This document shows, in pieces, positions 55,848 to 64,000 of a stretch of 64,000 bases of DNA. Within the stretch, counting starts at the first letter, position 1. Each line of letters starts with the position of its first letter. Origin of the DNA: Herpetosiphon aurantiacus DSM 785 (GTDB lineage Bacteria > Chloroflexota > Chloroflexia > Chloroflexales > Herpetosiphonaceae); the NCBI GenBank assembly GCA_000018565.1, contig CP000875.1, forward strand, positions 2,867,199-2,931,198. The letters run 5' to 3'. The notes under the pieces were generated by a model, which was not told where the DNA came from, ran no database searches, and saw nothing but the letters and a program-made list of their open reading frames with translations. The position numbers and the translations under genes were made by a program.

Positions 55848-56555
55848 CTATTGGCCCTCTTTGGGCGCAGGTTGGGCATAACGAAACTCAGGTTGGTTGC
55901 TAACGCGCGGCATGGTAATCACGTTGGTTGGCTCAATCGTAATATCAACCCCATCAATTTCGTTCCAAATCCGCAACAGGCCGCCAACCCGATTCAATGC
56001 GCCCATCAAGGTTTCTTTATCGCCAATAGCCTGAATGGTGTAGGGTGCGTGTTGAATTTGGCCGTCAAGATACAACTCGGCATTGTCATCTTCTTCGATG
56101 CGAGTTCGCGCAACGATCCGCCGCCCGTTTATCGCAATCGCTTCGCCGCTGGCATTGCGCACTTCATTGGTCAGGGCAATCACATCGGCAGCTCGCAGGG
56201 GATAATTAATGGTAATTGTGACCCCGCCGCCTTGGACTTGCACCGCGCCAGTATGCAATTTATAGCGATTCAAATCGTTGGCCAATTGATCAAGCGTGCT
56301 AGTGCCATTCGATTGGGTGCGGCGATAATCTTCATTTTGCTGGCGCAAGGCAATAATTTCGCGCTCAGTCGCCGCGTTACGATCGATCAAGCTAATCATT
56401 AATTCGGCACGTTGCTCAGGCGAAAGCTTGACCACATCATTGGCAATATTTTCATAGGTGCGCAGTTGGGTCACTACCGCAAAGCCAATCAACATACACA
56501 TCAAGGTCAACAAGCTTTGGCGCAAAATCCCGCGCCGAATGCGAAAGCGGTTCAT
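55848..56555 (-). CDS. DUF881-family membrane-anchored coiled-coil protein (second of pair)
   Basis: A protein of 235 residues. A basic N-terminus and one membrane helix (SLLTLMCMLIGFAVVTQL) precede a coiled coil (~35-85, AATEREIIALRQQNEDYRR). The DUF881 domain follows: LHTGAVQVQGGGVTITINYPLRA, EAIAINGRRIVARTRIE and APYTIQAIGDKETLMGALN. Homologues (YlxW/YlxX) sit near cell-division genes in Firmicutes, but their role is unproven. The ATG overlaps the preceding DUF881 gene by four bases, so the two are coupled and probably form a complex. Confidence 0.88.
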   Translation of the reverse strand: MNRFRIRRGILRQSLLTLMCMLIGFAVVTQLRTYENIANDVVKLSPEQRAELMISLIDRNAATEREIIALRQQNEDYRRTQSNGTSTLDQLANDLNRYKLHTGAVQVQGGGVTITINYPLRAADVIALTNEVRNASGEAIAINGRRIVARTRIEEDDNAELYLDGQIQHAPYTIQAIGDKETLMGALNRVGGLLRIWNEIDGVDITIEPTNVITMPRVSNQPEFRYAQPAPKEGQ

Positions 56556-57301
56556 GGCGCAACCTCCAGATGGCGATTGGCCAAGGGGCCAGTGTAGGCT
56601 GGCACTTGCACTTGGGCTTTTTGCTTAACATCGACACCAATGCCAAATTCGCGCTGGCGATTCCATAAATCGCTGAGCAAGGGCGAATTACTGGCGGCAT
56701 TAGCTAGGGTGTTGGGGTCGCCGATTGCGCGAATCGTAAACGGCGGGGCCATTAACTCTTGGTTGATCAAAATCGTTGAGCCAACACAATAGATCGAGGT
56801 TTGATCGGTGATGCGCTGATCGTTGATCGAAATTGCCTCAGCGCCGTTGCTCCACAGCACGCCAACCAAGGTCACCAGCTGTTGCTGATGAATGATATAG
56901 CGATTCACGTCGGCAACTTCATCGGGTAACGAATTGGCGTTGCTATCGTTGAGAGTCACAACCACGCCTGGCCCGCGCATCGCCACCAAGGCTGCCATTT
57001 GTTGCTGCTGATCGATTTGGGTGCGAATTTCTTCAAAGTTGCTTTGGCTGGAGGTTGATTGTTGTTGCAACTCAGCTTGTTCATCGCGTAAACGGCTGAG
57101 TTCAGCATTTAATTCTTGCTGATGCTCACGCAGCGTACCGATGCGATCGACGCTCAAACTAGCTGAGCTATTGCGCGAACTACTACTACTCGAAAGTGCC
57201 ACTTGGGGTCGTACCGACATGAGCATGCCGACAAACAACCCGCCAAAGAGCAAAGCGAACAGCGACAAAATGGCACGATGCTGAGGTAATAGTTGACGCA
57301 T
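56552..57301 (-). CDS. DUF881-family membrane-anchored coiled-coil protein (first of pair)
   Basis: A protein of 249 residues with one N-terminal helix (AILSLFALLFGGLFVGMLM), a Ser-rich spacer, a coiled coil (~55-95, LREHQQELNAELSRLRDEQ) and the DUF881 domain: MRGPGVVVTLNDSNANSLPDE, NGAEAISINDQRITDQTSIY and PPFTIRAIGDPNTLANAA. It shares its whole layout with the overlapping downstream gene; the two are old paralogues. It lies 15 bases after the small lipoprotein gene in the same direction. Confidence 0.88.
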   Translation of the reverse strand: MRQLLPQHRAILSLFALLFGGLFVGMLMSVRPQVALSSSSSSRNSSASLSVDRIGTLREHQQELNAELSRLRDEQAELQQQSTSSQSNFEEIRTQIDQQQQMAALVAMRGPGVVVTLNDSNANSLPDEVADVNRYIIHQQQLVTLVGVLWSNGAEAISINDQRITDQTSIYCVGSTILINQELMAPPFTIRAIGDPNTLANAASNSPLLSDLWNRQREFGIGVDVKQKAQVQVPAYTGPLANRHLEVAP

Positions 57302-57316
57302 AGGTGCTCCCGCAGA

Positions 57317-57781
57317 CTATGGCTCGACGCGGATGGTAAATTCGCGCGTATTATTGCTAGTCAGAGTTTCTTGGCTTAGTGGTTCAGCCCGCACAACCAG
57401 GCTATAAACATCAGCGTTGGCTGGTATCGCTCCCTCAGGCTCGATCCGTACAACCAAGATTTGGCCTGGAGCCAATTCGGTAACGCTTCTACTACCACTG
57501 AGCATAAGTATATCATCACTACTGCGGCGCAAACGCGCATTAACTTTAATATTGTAGGCGGTTAGCAGGCCGCGATTCTCCAAAGCCACCAAAACCGCAT
57601 ATTTATCGCTAATTGGCAAGCGCGAACCTTGCAATGCTGGGTCGAAATCGACGCTGACCACCGCAACATCATAATCATCACTAGCGACTGATTCTGGCGG
57701 GGCGGGCTTGGGTTCAACTGCAATTTGGCCACAACCAACCAATAAAAACAGACACCACGTGAATAATTTAAGCCGTTGCAT
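57317..57781 (-). CDS. Small lipoprotein with CARDB-like beta domain
   Basis: A protein of 154 residues. The start at 57781 (MQRLKLFTWCLFLLVGCG) has GGAGG 5 bases upstream and gives a short signal with lipobox LLVGC; the frame above it is discarded. The mature domain has VALENRGLLTAYNIKVNARLRR, ELAPGQILVVRIEPEG and TSNNTREFTIRVEP, the strand pattern of a CARDB/immunoglobulin-like fold (cell-adhesion-related, or carried on extracellular enzymes). Here it is alone and tethered to the membrane. Function is unknown. It may be co-transcribed with the DUF881 pair. Confidence 0.75.
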   Translation of the reverse strand: MQRLKLFTWCLFLLVGCGQIAVEPKPAPPESVASDDYDVAVVSVDFDPALQGSRLPISDKYAVLVALENRGLLTAYNIKVNARLRRSSDDILMLSGSRSVTELAPGQILVVRIEPEGAIPANADVYSLVVRAEPLSQETLTSNNTREFTIRVEP

Positions 57782-57830
57782 AAAAACCTCCAAAGGCATG
57801 GCAGATCATAACTGATCAGCAAACAGGGCA

Positions 57831-58634
57831 TTAATCAAGCTTGATGATCGTGCCAGGGCCATTTAATTGTCCTGATAACGCAGATTGCAACTGTTGAGGA
57901 CCACAAATCCAAATTTCAAGCTGCGGCGCTTGTTGGACTAATTGCCACATTGCTTCAACTTTATTGCGCATGCCTCCGGTGACATCAACGCCATGCGAGC
58001 CACCGAGACGGGCAATAATGGTAGCGTAGTTTGTCCGATTGATCAAAGGAATTGGTTGAGCATCGGCGTGTTGGCGGGGGTCGGCATCATAGACGGCCTG
58101 TTCGCCAAGTAGGATGATTTGGGTTGGCTGGAGTGGGCCAACCAAGGCACTAAAAATCCGTTCGGTCGAGGCGATCGTACAACCTTGGGCGACATCAAGC
58201 AAGACATCGCCATAAATCACTGGAATCGTTCCAGCAGCCAACAATGTCGCGAGTGGTTGGCTGCCAATTTGTTGAATCTCGCCAGCATTGGCGAGGCTTG
58301 AGGCCATCGGTTGAATGCCAATCGCGGGTAAATCGGCATCCAAACAAGCTCCAACCACCGCGCGATTGAGTCGCGCCATAGCATCGGCCACCCGTGCCAC
58401 GCCCCACCAGCTTTGCTCGTTGATAATGCCCTGAGCAGTTTGATAGCGTTCAGCCCAATAATGGCCAAACGAGCCACCGCCATGGCCCAGCAAGATCGGC
58501 TGGTTAGGATGCGCTTGTCGCCAAGCCGATAAATCGGTCACAACCTGCTTGAGCGTTTGATCGACCAAACGTTCGGCGGTGGTTTTATCGGTCAACATCG
58601 AGCCGCCAAGTTTGATAAAAATAGGCTTATTCAT
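57831..58634 (-). CDS. Isopentenyl phosphate kinase
   Basis: An amino-acid-kinase-fold protein of 267 residues. FIKLGGSMLTDK is the phosphate-binding start, and LGHGGGSFGHYWAERY carries the His typical of isopentenyl phosphate kinases as opposed to glutamate or aspartate kinases. VIYGDVLLD, RIFSALVG, YDADPRQH and GSHGVDVTGGMRNKVEAMWQLV match the rest of the family. It converts isopentenyl phosphate to the diphosphate with ATP, the last step of the archaeal-type (alternative mevalonate) pathway. Such enzymes are known in Chloroflexota. No other isoprenoid genes are nearby. The ATG overlaps the zinc-ribbon gene by 8 bases; no good ribosome site is seen, so translation is probably coupled. Confidence 0.9.
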   Translation of the reverse strand: MNKPIFIKLGGSMLTDKTTAERLVDQTLKQVVTDLSAWRQAHPNQPILLGHGGGSFGHYWAERYQTAQGIINEQSWWGVARVADAMARLNRAVVGACLDADLPAIGIQPMASSLANAGEIQQIGSQPLATLLAAGTIPVIYGDVLLDVAQGCTIASTERIFSALVGPLQPTQIILLGEQAVYDADPRQHADAQPIPLINRTNYATIIARLGGSHGVDVTGGMRNKVEAMWQLVQQAPQLEIWICGPQQLQSALSGQLNGPGTIIKLD

Positions 58635-59022
58635 CGCGAATGATCAAACGCTCCACAACATGGCGACGCAAGGTTCCCTGTTCATCAAACTCTTGCCACT
58701 CACGTTGGCGCAAAAAGACCCGTTGCGCGGCAGCAGGTTTGGTTGCCAAGCTGGTGGTTGGGGCTGCGGCAGGTTTTTGACGCTTGCTCAACAAATTCGA
58801 GCCAAGATCGACGGCCAAAGCTGCCAAGCCAAGTGCCACCGATTTAGCCACGGGGCTGCGCAAAATCGGCGATTGGCGCAGGCGCGTGGTCAAGCTGGTT
58901 GAAGCCTTGGTTGCGAGGCTAGTCGTCGTGGTCGATTGGGCAAGGTCGGCCCCACACCCAGCACAATGAGTTTGGTCGAGGCTATTGCCAGTTTGGCACT
59001 GCCAACATGGTCGTTCAAGCAT
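58627..59022 (-). CDS. Small zinc-ribbon protein
   Basis: A protein of 131 residues. An N-terminal zinc ribbon has two CxxC pairs (CWQCQTGN, CAGCGADL). The middle is Thr/Ser/Ala-rich with a possible weakly hydrophobic stretch (SVALGLAALAVDLGSNLL) and the C-terminus has RVFLRQREWQEFDEQGTLRRH. I do not recognise a family beyond the ribbon. AAGGAGG 6 bases before the ATG is the strongest ribosome site in this block. It is the first gene of a leftward group and overlaps isopentenyl phosphate kinase by 8 bases, which suggests co-translation but not a shared pathway. Confidence 0.75.
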   Translation of the reverse strand: MLERPCWQCQTGNSLDQTHCAGCGADLAQSTTTTSLATKASTSLTTRLRQSPILRSPVAKSVALGLAALAVDLGSNLLSKRQKPAAAPTTSLATKPAAAQRVFLRQREWQEFDEQGTLRRHVVERLIIRDE

Positions 59023-59294
59023 AAGCCACCTCCTTCACAGGTGGTACTATTGTACTAGAAATCTGGTAACACAATGTTGGGGCTAGATGAGAGTTGTGGG
59101 GCTAAAGCGCAAGGATTCGCCAAGCGGTTGCTCTCAGCGAATCATTACGGCTGTCCATAGTTACTATTTAGCGCACAATTATTTCACGTAATAGCCTAGC
59201 CCGATTAAAGCCAGCATGCAATTTGCCTGGATATCGCTTGTAACGTGGGGCAAACAATATCGTACTAAATGCAAATCATGCAGGGAGAATATGG

Positions 59295-59663
59295 ATGGAG
59301 ACACTATTTTTTGGCATTATACTGGTAGTTATTGGTCTGATCGTCGCAAGCCACTTAGCCTATCTATCCAAGCAGGAAGAAGCGAAACAGAGATCAAAAC
59401 AACGCTATCAACAAGCATTGCACGACGCACGTAAAAATCCTCAAGATCCACGTTTAGAAAATGCAGCCCGCTTACATAGAAAGCGTTATATTGAACTGCT
59501 TGAAGCAGAACAACGCCAGCGATTGCGTGATGAACAGCCAATTTCTAGGGATATTGAAACTGAAATCGCTCAGGTTAAACAACTCGCGGCTATCGCCAAT
59601 CGCAAACCTAACCAAAACCCAACTTCATATGCTGAGTGGCAACAACACAATCAGCAAAAGTAA
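59295..59663 (+). CDS. Small membrane-anchored charged protein of unknown function
   Basis: A protein of 122 residues. One N-terminal helix (LFFGIILVVIGLIVASHLAYL) is followed by a highly charged helical cytoplasmic part (KQEEAKQRSKQRYQQALHDA, AARLHRKRYIELLEAEQRQ) that may form a coiled coil. AGGGAG 7 bases before the ATG supports the start. It is divergent from the zinc-ribbon gene, and I know no relatives. Confidence 0.7.
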   Translation: METLFFGIILVVIGLIVASHLAYLSKQEEAKQRSKQRYQQALHDARKNPQDPRLENAARLHRKRYIELLEAEQRQRLRDEQPISRDIETEIAQVKQLAAIANRKPNQNPTSYAEWQQHNQQK

Positions 59664-59895
59664 GAATTGAATCCAACCACGAAGACCTATCCTCCTGTGG
59701 ATGGTTTATTTTTAAGTATGCAAAGCCAGCTTGATCCAACCGTTGTAAATAATCTAAAAACTCGGGCTAGCCCAACATTTTATCAAGCTAGCCCTACTCA
59801 ATCCTCTCTCCTATTGCCTAACAATAAAGTTCCCCTTTCGCCAAGCTACCTAATAGTGTATGATAGGGTAATTTCATCGCACAGCATAGCAGCGA

Positions 59896-59939
59896 AACCA
59901 TTAGGTTAAGTACACTTTACGTCAAGTAACCTAATGGTT
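59896..59939. other. 13-bp perfect inverted repeat upstream of the IS-disrupted gene
   Basis: AACCATTAGGTTA (59896-59908) and TAACCTAATGGTT (59927-59939) are exact complements with an 18-base loop, ending 19 bases before the reconstructed ATG at 59959. It could be an operator or a transcript hairpin controlling that gene. The rest of the gap 59664-59958 shows no convincing gene. Confidence 0.6.
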
Positions 59940-59969
59940 ATAGTTAAGGGATTGGTGTATGTCTAAATA

Positions 59970-60874
59970 ACCACTATTGCTAGTTCAAATCACAAAATCA
60001 AGGAAAGACAATCTTCCATTTGTGAGCTGCAACAATGCATTAAAGCATGCGGCAACAAAGCCCAACCGCATATCCATGCCGCGTGCCGTTCGATGGGTGA
60101 GTTTCTTGATCTGAAAGACCCGTTCCAACAAACTAAAGGTGGTTTCAATCAAAAACGGCAGTTCCAGTCACCTTGACCACAGATTTTAATCGGCACGCCA
60201 TCATCCTCGTCAGCGCGAACGCGAAACCCACGATCACCAAGCGCAATCGTTTGCCCGGCCCGCCATGCAACGACATCGCGAAATTCCTGATCACTGACGT
60301 TGGCGGGGAGCCACGACCATTCGACGACCTCGCCGCGCTGATTAATCAGCCATGCCAGCTTAATGCCCACGATCCAGCGGTGATTTGAGATGCCTTTCTT
60401 GCCTAGAGGTGCGCTGCTCCGCCCTTCGCGCCGGGGATGGATCACCGCAATCCCAATAGAGTCAATAATGCCAAGGATCGTGGGATCGGCCAAAAACTGG
60501 TCGGTATACCCATGCGCCTTGACCAGCACCCGATACAGCCGCGATTGTTCTGGCAATGCGGGGAAGAGATGGCGGTAATTGGCCGACAACCAGCGATAAA
60601 AGGCGCGATAACTGCGACCTTTGAGGGCCAACAACAACCCAATGGTGACAACTTCACTCGGATGAAGATTGGCCAGTGGATGCTTTTTGACAGCAGCGAG
60701 CCGATCATCGACAATACAAAACACGCGGATGATACTGTCGTCTGTGGGCATACTCGTTCTCCGGATGATGTGATTTCAGCACTCCCATCATAGAGGACGA
60801 GTTTGTTTTTTGCGAATCCATGGCCATGGATACGAACAAGCGACAAAACACGTTTTTGAACTAGCAACACTGGT
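59970..60874 (-). mobile_element. IS982-like insertion sequence, 905 bp
   Basis: Terminal inverted repeats are ACCACTATTGCTAGTTCAA (59970-59988) and the complement ACCAGTGTTGCTAGTTCAA at 60856-60874, alike at 17 of 19 positions. TAAATA flanks the element on both sides (59964-59969 and 60875-60880) as a six-base target duplication. The ACC ends, the size and a transposase ending in an IETTFSLLE-type catalytic Glu motif fit the IS982 family. The element fills codons 3-4 of the gene at 59959. Ends and target site are intact, but its transposase is frameshifted. Confidence 0.82.
59985..60751 (-). pseudogene. IS982-like transposase, frameshifted
   Basis: The first frame (60751 to 60149) gives 200 residues starting MPTDDSIIRVFCIVDDRL, with the DDE-type Asp segments (TILGIIDSIGIAV, IALGDRGFRV), and stops after GDWNCRF. 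A different frame then continues with LPFLIETTFSLLERVFQIKKL, which holds the catalytic Glu, and ends at 59985. One base is missing near 60160-60170. The stop of the first frame removes the Glu, so the product should be inactive unless ribosomes shift frame. GGAG 7 bases before 60751 supports the start. Confidence 0.78.
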
Positions 60875-62051
60875 TAAATATGACCAATTAAATCTTGAAC
60901 AACTTGAAGAGTTACTAATCCAAAATCGGCGTAACCTCCATAAGCTTGAAATTCAAATTGCCCAATATGGAGGATTAATGTCTGCTCCACTGCTACTTAT
61001 GAATCAACGGGAACTTACAAAAGATGAATTAAACTTAATTCAGGCAACAATTGATCGAAAAACAGGCAATCAAACATTACAACAATCAAATACGTCAATC
61101 CAGCAACAATCAGCAAATAAAAATACATCCAATCAAGCGACCCATTCTTCAATCTCTAATCCTAAATTGAAACTCAACGAACCAAGAGCTATTATCATAG
61201 GTGCGATAATCACCGCCTTGGCAACCATTTTAGTGATACTTAAACCTTTCGGGTTAGGTTCAAACGATACATTTAATTATCAAGTTGAGGTATTAGATAC
61301 TTCAACCAACAAGCCAATTGGCCTAGCTAAAGTGACGATAACCTTGCCAAATCTAGCACCGCTTGAGGCCTTTAGCGATAATAACGGTTTTGCCCGACTA
61401 TCCATTGGTGATCAATATAATGATCAAGCAGGAATTTTGAGGCTTGAAAAAACTGGTTACGATTCAGTAATATTTAATGTCGATATTCAAGCTGATCGCT
61501 TACCAAAACAAATCAAGCTTACTCCAAATCAATCAAATACCCCTCAACCTACCGCGACCGAGGCAGCGGCAGCAGCAACCCCAGAGACAGGATCAGGTAT
61601 ACCAACAGCAGGAGGCGCTACAGCACCACTATTAATCGGCTGTTGGAATAATGATAGCAAACCGCGTAACATTACAAATATCAATATTCGCGAAAGTGCT
61701 GACGGAATTAAAATTGGGTTCAAGGCCAATTGTGCCGATAGCGCAATTACCGATGAGCAAGATGCAGTCATTTCTGCCGAGAATGAAATTAGGCTGAGCC
61801 AGGTTGATGAAACTTGGACTTTTAGCCTCAGGCCAGATGGAACCCTGCGGCTCGCAATCGAAGGCCAAACTGGTTTTGAGGAATTAACATTTTACAAGAA
61901 ATAGACACCCGCAGACTATTTATTAAGTGACTACGGCTCAATAACCACCCATGATTAAATAGGTCGCGTGATAAGTCTGTGCGCACATTTTGTGCATAGC
62001 TTAGTATGGTAGAACTTAATTACTTGCTTAATTGAGAGGATATCAGCAGCG

Positions 62052-64000
62052 ATGCGTTCTACTATCCGCTTATTAATCGGTCTAGCTATTGCGGGAGTGC
62101 TCTTGCTCGGCTCACGCTTGGGGGTGAATGCCTACCAACCAGCTAGAGGCTTACCAATTGCAGGAACATGGGACACCACATTTGCCCAAAACTTGCAGCA
62201 ACCAGCAACAATCTCCTCATTGACGATCGACCAAAACGGAGATTTGTATGTGCTGGGGGATTTTCACTATGTTAATGGTCAAGCAATTAATGGATTAACC
62301 AAATGGGATGGGACAACGTGGGAAACCTTTAACTTGGAACCCGATGATATTAATAAAATTCGCGCAGTTACGACCTATAGCGATACGCTCTATATCGCTG
62401 GACGATTTAAGACCCTTCAACAGCAGATCCTCAATGGGGTTGCGGCTTGGAATGACACGACCTTCCAAGCCTTAGGTTCAGGCCTCAGCGGAACGCTTGA
62501 AGAAGCCGCAGCCGAACCAATCGCCTATGCCCTGCACGTTTATAGCGATACATTGTATATTGGAGGGAACTTTAGTTTTTTTAATGGTGGTGAGTCCTAT
62601 GGGATTGCCCAATGGAATGGAGCCGGGATTGCCCAATCTGTTGAATTCAATAGTACTGTTGGCAGCTTCATCAGCACACCAGAAGGAATAATTGCTGCTG
62701 GAGAATTCTGGACTGTTAACTTTGAACCTGCCCAGCTTGCTCGGCGTGAATACAATCGCTGGACTCCGATCAATTTTGGCTGGCCCAGCATGACACTACA
62801 AGCCTATACCATTCATGACACGCCGTATCTTGTAACACGATCACGGTATGCACCCTATCCAAGCCAACTGTATCGTTGGCAGAATAGTCAAAGACAGCTA
62901 ATTGGGCCAACTCATCCTGGGGCAATTGATATGCTGGTTGGCTTTGATGATACGTTTTATATGCAAAGCGGGAATAAACTTTGGTTCTTAAATCAAAATC
63001 AATGGGTTCCAGCTCAATTGCCTTTCGAGATATCAAAACTTACTGCGTTAGCATCGGATGGGGAAACGCTGTACCTGGCTGGCGATTTAACCGTTGATGG
63101 TCAATCGCGCCAATTGGTTGCGTGGGATGGCTCCACCACCCAATCACTTGGGAGCTTTGTTGGTAAACAGAATGTACAGAGCATAACTGGGGATTTTGGG
63201 CAACCCATGATCGCGACCAAGCCGATAACTGTTAGCAATTCAGGCACGATTCAACGCTGGAATGGCAGCCAATGGAATACACTAGCCTTTGGCGATACAA
63301 CTATCAGTGAAGCCCAGCTGCAAACGTTGGGACAACGGGCGTATGTGTTGTTGAACGTTCCCCGTGCATTGAATAGTGCTGCTCCGGCCAGCAATATTTG
63401 GCATTGGGAGAATGAGAGCTGGCAAAGTGGTGTGCTCAGCACTACTAGCTCTATTAAATGGCATCGATCGGGCCAACAATTGTTTACCGTTCTTCTTCCA
63501 CTCCAATCGAATCTCCCAATTACTGGGGTAGTGGAGTTTGACGGAGAAACCTTGACCCAACGACTAGCTATTAACTCGCTCTCGCCCTATGAGGAACAAG
63601 TTTTTGTCCATCACAATGAGTTTTACTTGCTGATTATTGCGCCATGGCAGTGGGTTGATTTTCTCCATATTTACAAATGGGATGGAATTTATTGGCAATC
63701 GCTGCCAACCCAAAGCTTAGCCAAAATTGATCATTATTTTGCTGCATGGAACAATCAGTTGTATATGGCCAATACCGATGGTCAATTGTATCGCTTTGAT
63801 CAAGCGATGCAACCAATTCAAATCGCCCAATTTGACGGGCCGATTACTACCATGCAAAGCCTCGAAGGTGGTGGTTTATATATCGGTGGCGATTTTATGC
63901 AGGTCGATGGCGTAACAACTGGCCCAATCGCTCGTTTTGATGGCACAACCTTTCGTGGCTTGCCAAGCTATCCCAATGGTACAGTGCGTAAACTTGCCGT
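62052..64000 (+). CDS. Secreted beta-propeller-like repeat protein (3' end beyond window)
   Basis: The frame opens at 62052 with a signal peptide (LLIGLAIAGVLLLGSRLGVNA) and stays open to the window edge, about 649 residues. It has irregular units of the form SDTLYIAGRFKTL ... NGVAAWNDTTFQALGSGL, with later copies DTLYIGGNFSFFNGG and GGLYIGGDFMQVDGV. This is the delta-60/kelch-like pattern of secreted proteins that probably fold as beta-propellers. No catalytic motif is visible in this part; a function in adhesion or surface binding is a guess. A GAGAGGA about 11 bases before the ATG is a rather distant ribosome site. Confidence 0.78.
   Translation, partial: MRSTIRLLIGLAIAGVLLLGSRLGVNAYQPARGLPIAGTWDTTFAQNLQQPATISSLTIDQNGDLYVLGDFHYVNGQAINGLTKWDGTTWETFNLEPDDINKIRAVTTYSDTLYIAGRFKTLQQQILNGVAAWNDTTFQALGSGLSGTLEEAAAEPIAYALHVYSDTLYIGGNFSFFNGGESYGIAQWNGAGIAQSVEFNSTVGSFISTPEGIIAAGEFWTVNFEPAQLARREYNRWTPINFGWPSMTLQAYTIHDTPYLVTRSRYAPYPSQLYRWQNSQRQLIGPTHPGAIDMLVGFDDTFYMQSGNKLWFLNQNQWVPAQLPFEISKLTALASDGETLYLAGDLTVDGQSRQLVAWDGSTTQSLGSFVGKQNVQSITGDFGQPMIATKPITVSNSGTIQRWNGSQWNTLAFGDTTISEAQLQTLGQRAYVLLNVPRALNSAAPASNIWHWENESWQSGVLSTTSSIKWHRSGQQLFTVLLPLQSNLPITGVVEFDGETLTQRLAINSLSPYEEQVFVHHNEFYLLIIAPWQWVDFLHIYKWDGIYWQSLPTQSLAKIDHYFAAWNNQLYMANTDGQLYRFDQAMQPIQIAQFDGPITTMQSLEGGGLYIGGDFMQVDGVTTGPIARFDGTTFRGLPSYPNGTVRKLA

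Larger units (their letters stand above)
59959..61904 (+). pseudogene. IS-interrupted gene: effector-associated-like helical domain, membrane helix, beta domains
   Basis: Removing the insertion (59970-60874 and one TAAATA copy) rejoins ATG-TCT-AAA at 59959 to TAT-GAC at 60879, giving MSKYDQLNLEQLEELL and 343 residues in all, with AAGGG 8 bases before the ATG. The N-terminal ~55 residues (LEQLEELLIQNRRNLHKLE, QYGGLMSAPLLLMNQ) resemble the short helical domains that precede effectors in STAND/caspase-type systems. One membrane helix follows (IIIGAIITALATILVILKP), then a carboxypeptidase-regulatory-like beta domain, a Pro/Ala/Thr linker and a C-terminal beta domain (LLIGCWNNDSKPRNITNI). After insertion the frame stays open from inside the element (a TTG at 60810), so a product with an altered N-terminus could still be made. 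I call it interrupted because its own start is cut off. Confidence 0.75.

Noticed and set aside
59667-59909. 80-codon + strand frame
   Set aside because: It needs a TTG start with no ribosome site and its composition is unlike neighbouring proteins.

Overview
The window looks like chromosomal DNA of a filamentous Chloroflexota bacterium, most likely Herpetosiphon or a close relative. This is inferred from the mix of proteins (long Thr-Pro linkers in secreted proteins, many STAND/TPR regulators, DUF881 pairs, an archaeal-type isopentenyl phosphate kinase), from the roughly balanced base composition, and from gene-free gaps packed with short 7- and 9-base tandem repeats. I have no database match to confirm the genus. 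I saw no tRNA, rRNA or CRISPR array.

Layout. 1-4.7 kb: the start of a GT4 glycosyltransferase (runs off the left edge), an M15 D,D-carboxypeptidase lipoprotein and a large secreted Thr-Pro-linker protein. 4.9-21.1 kb: a block rich in nucleotide-signalling and STAND/TPR proteins: a tandem cyclase-domain protein, a DUF4353-like lipoprotein, a 1443-residue STAND/helical-repeat protein bracketed by two copies of a ~125-bp repeat, a membrane-TPR protein, a soluble-adenylyl-cyclase-like protein (two cyclase domains + ATPase + TPR) and an NB-ARC/TPR protein. 21.4-25.2 kb: a secreted beta-helix protein and eutBC (ethanolamine ammonia-lyase) without microcompartment genes. 25.4-30.0 kb: a dCache-HAMP-GAF histidine kinase with its OmpR-type regulator, then a CaiB/BaiF CoA-transferase gene broken by a one-base frameshift. 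30.2-35.6 kb: an ABC importer operon with two unrelated substrate-binding lipoproteins and a strong intergenic hairpin. 35.7-41.5 kb: two tandem paralogous small unknown genes, a large secreted amidase, a cytochrome P450 and a Tat-exported unknown protein.

41.6-50.3 kb: a complete high-affinity potassium system, kdpD-kdpE followed by kdpF-kdpA-kdpB-kdpC. It has two extra small membrane-protein genes: a 30-residue ORF overlapping kdpF and an 88-residue ORF between kdpB and kdpC. Five TTGA boxes at 10-11-bp spacing upstream of the structural genes are a good candidate for the KdpE operator. KdpD would sense low potassium, KdpE would activate this promoter, and KdpFABC would pump potassium.

50.4-59.0 kb: a leftward block with a two-gene set that reads like one STAND ATPase split in two (ATPase gene, then zinc-ribbon/winged-helix/TPR/membrane gene), an FAD amine oxidase, two DUF881 proteins, a lipoprotein, isopentenyl phosphate kinase and a zinc-ribbon protein. 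59.3-64 kb: a small membrane protein; an IS982-like element of 905 bp whose inverted repeats and TAAATA target duplication can be read directly, inserted four codons into a gene whose original start can be reconstructed; and the start of a secreted repeat protein that runs off the right edge.
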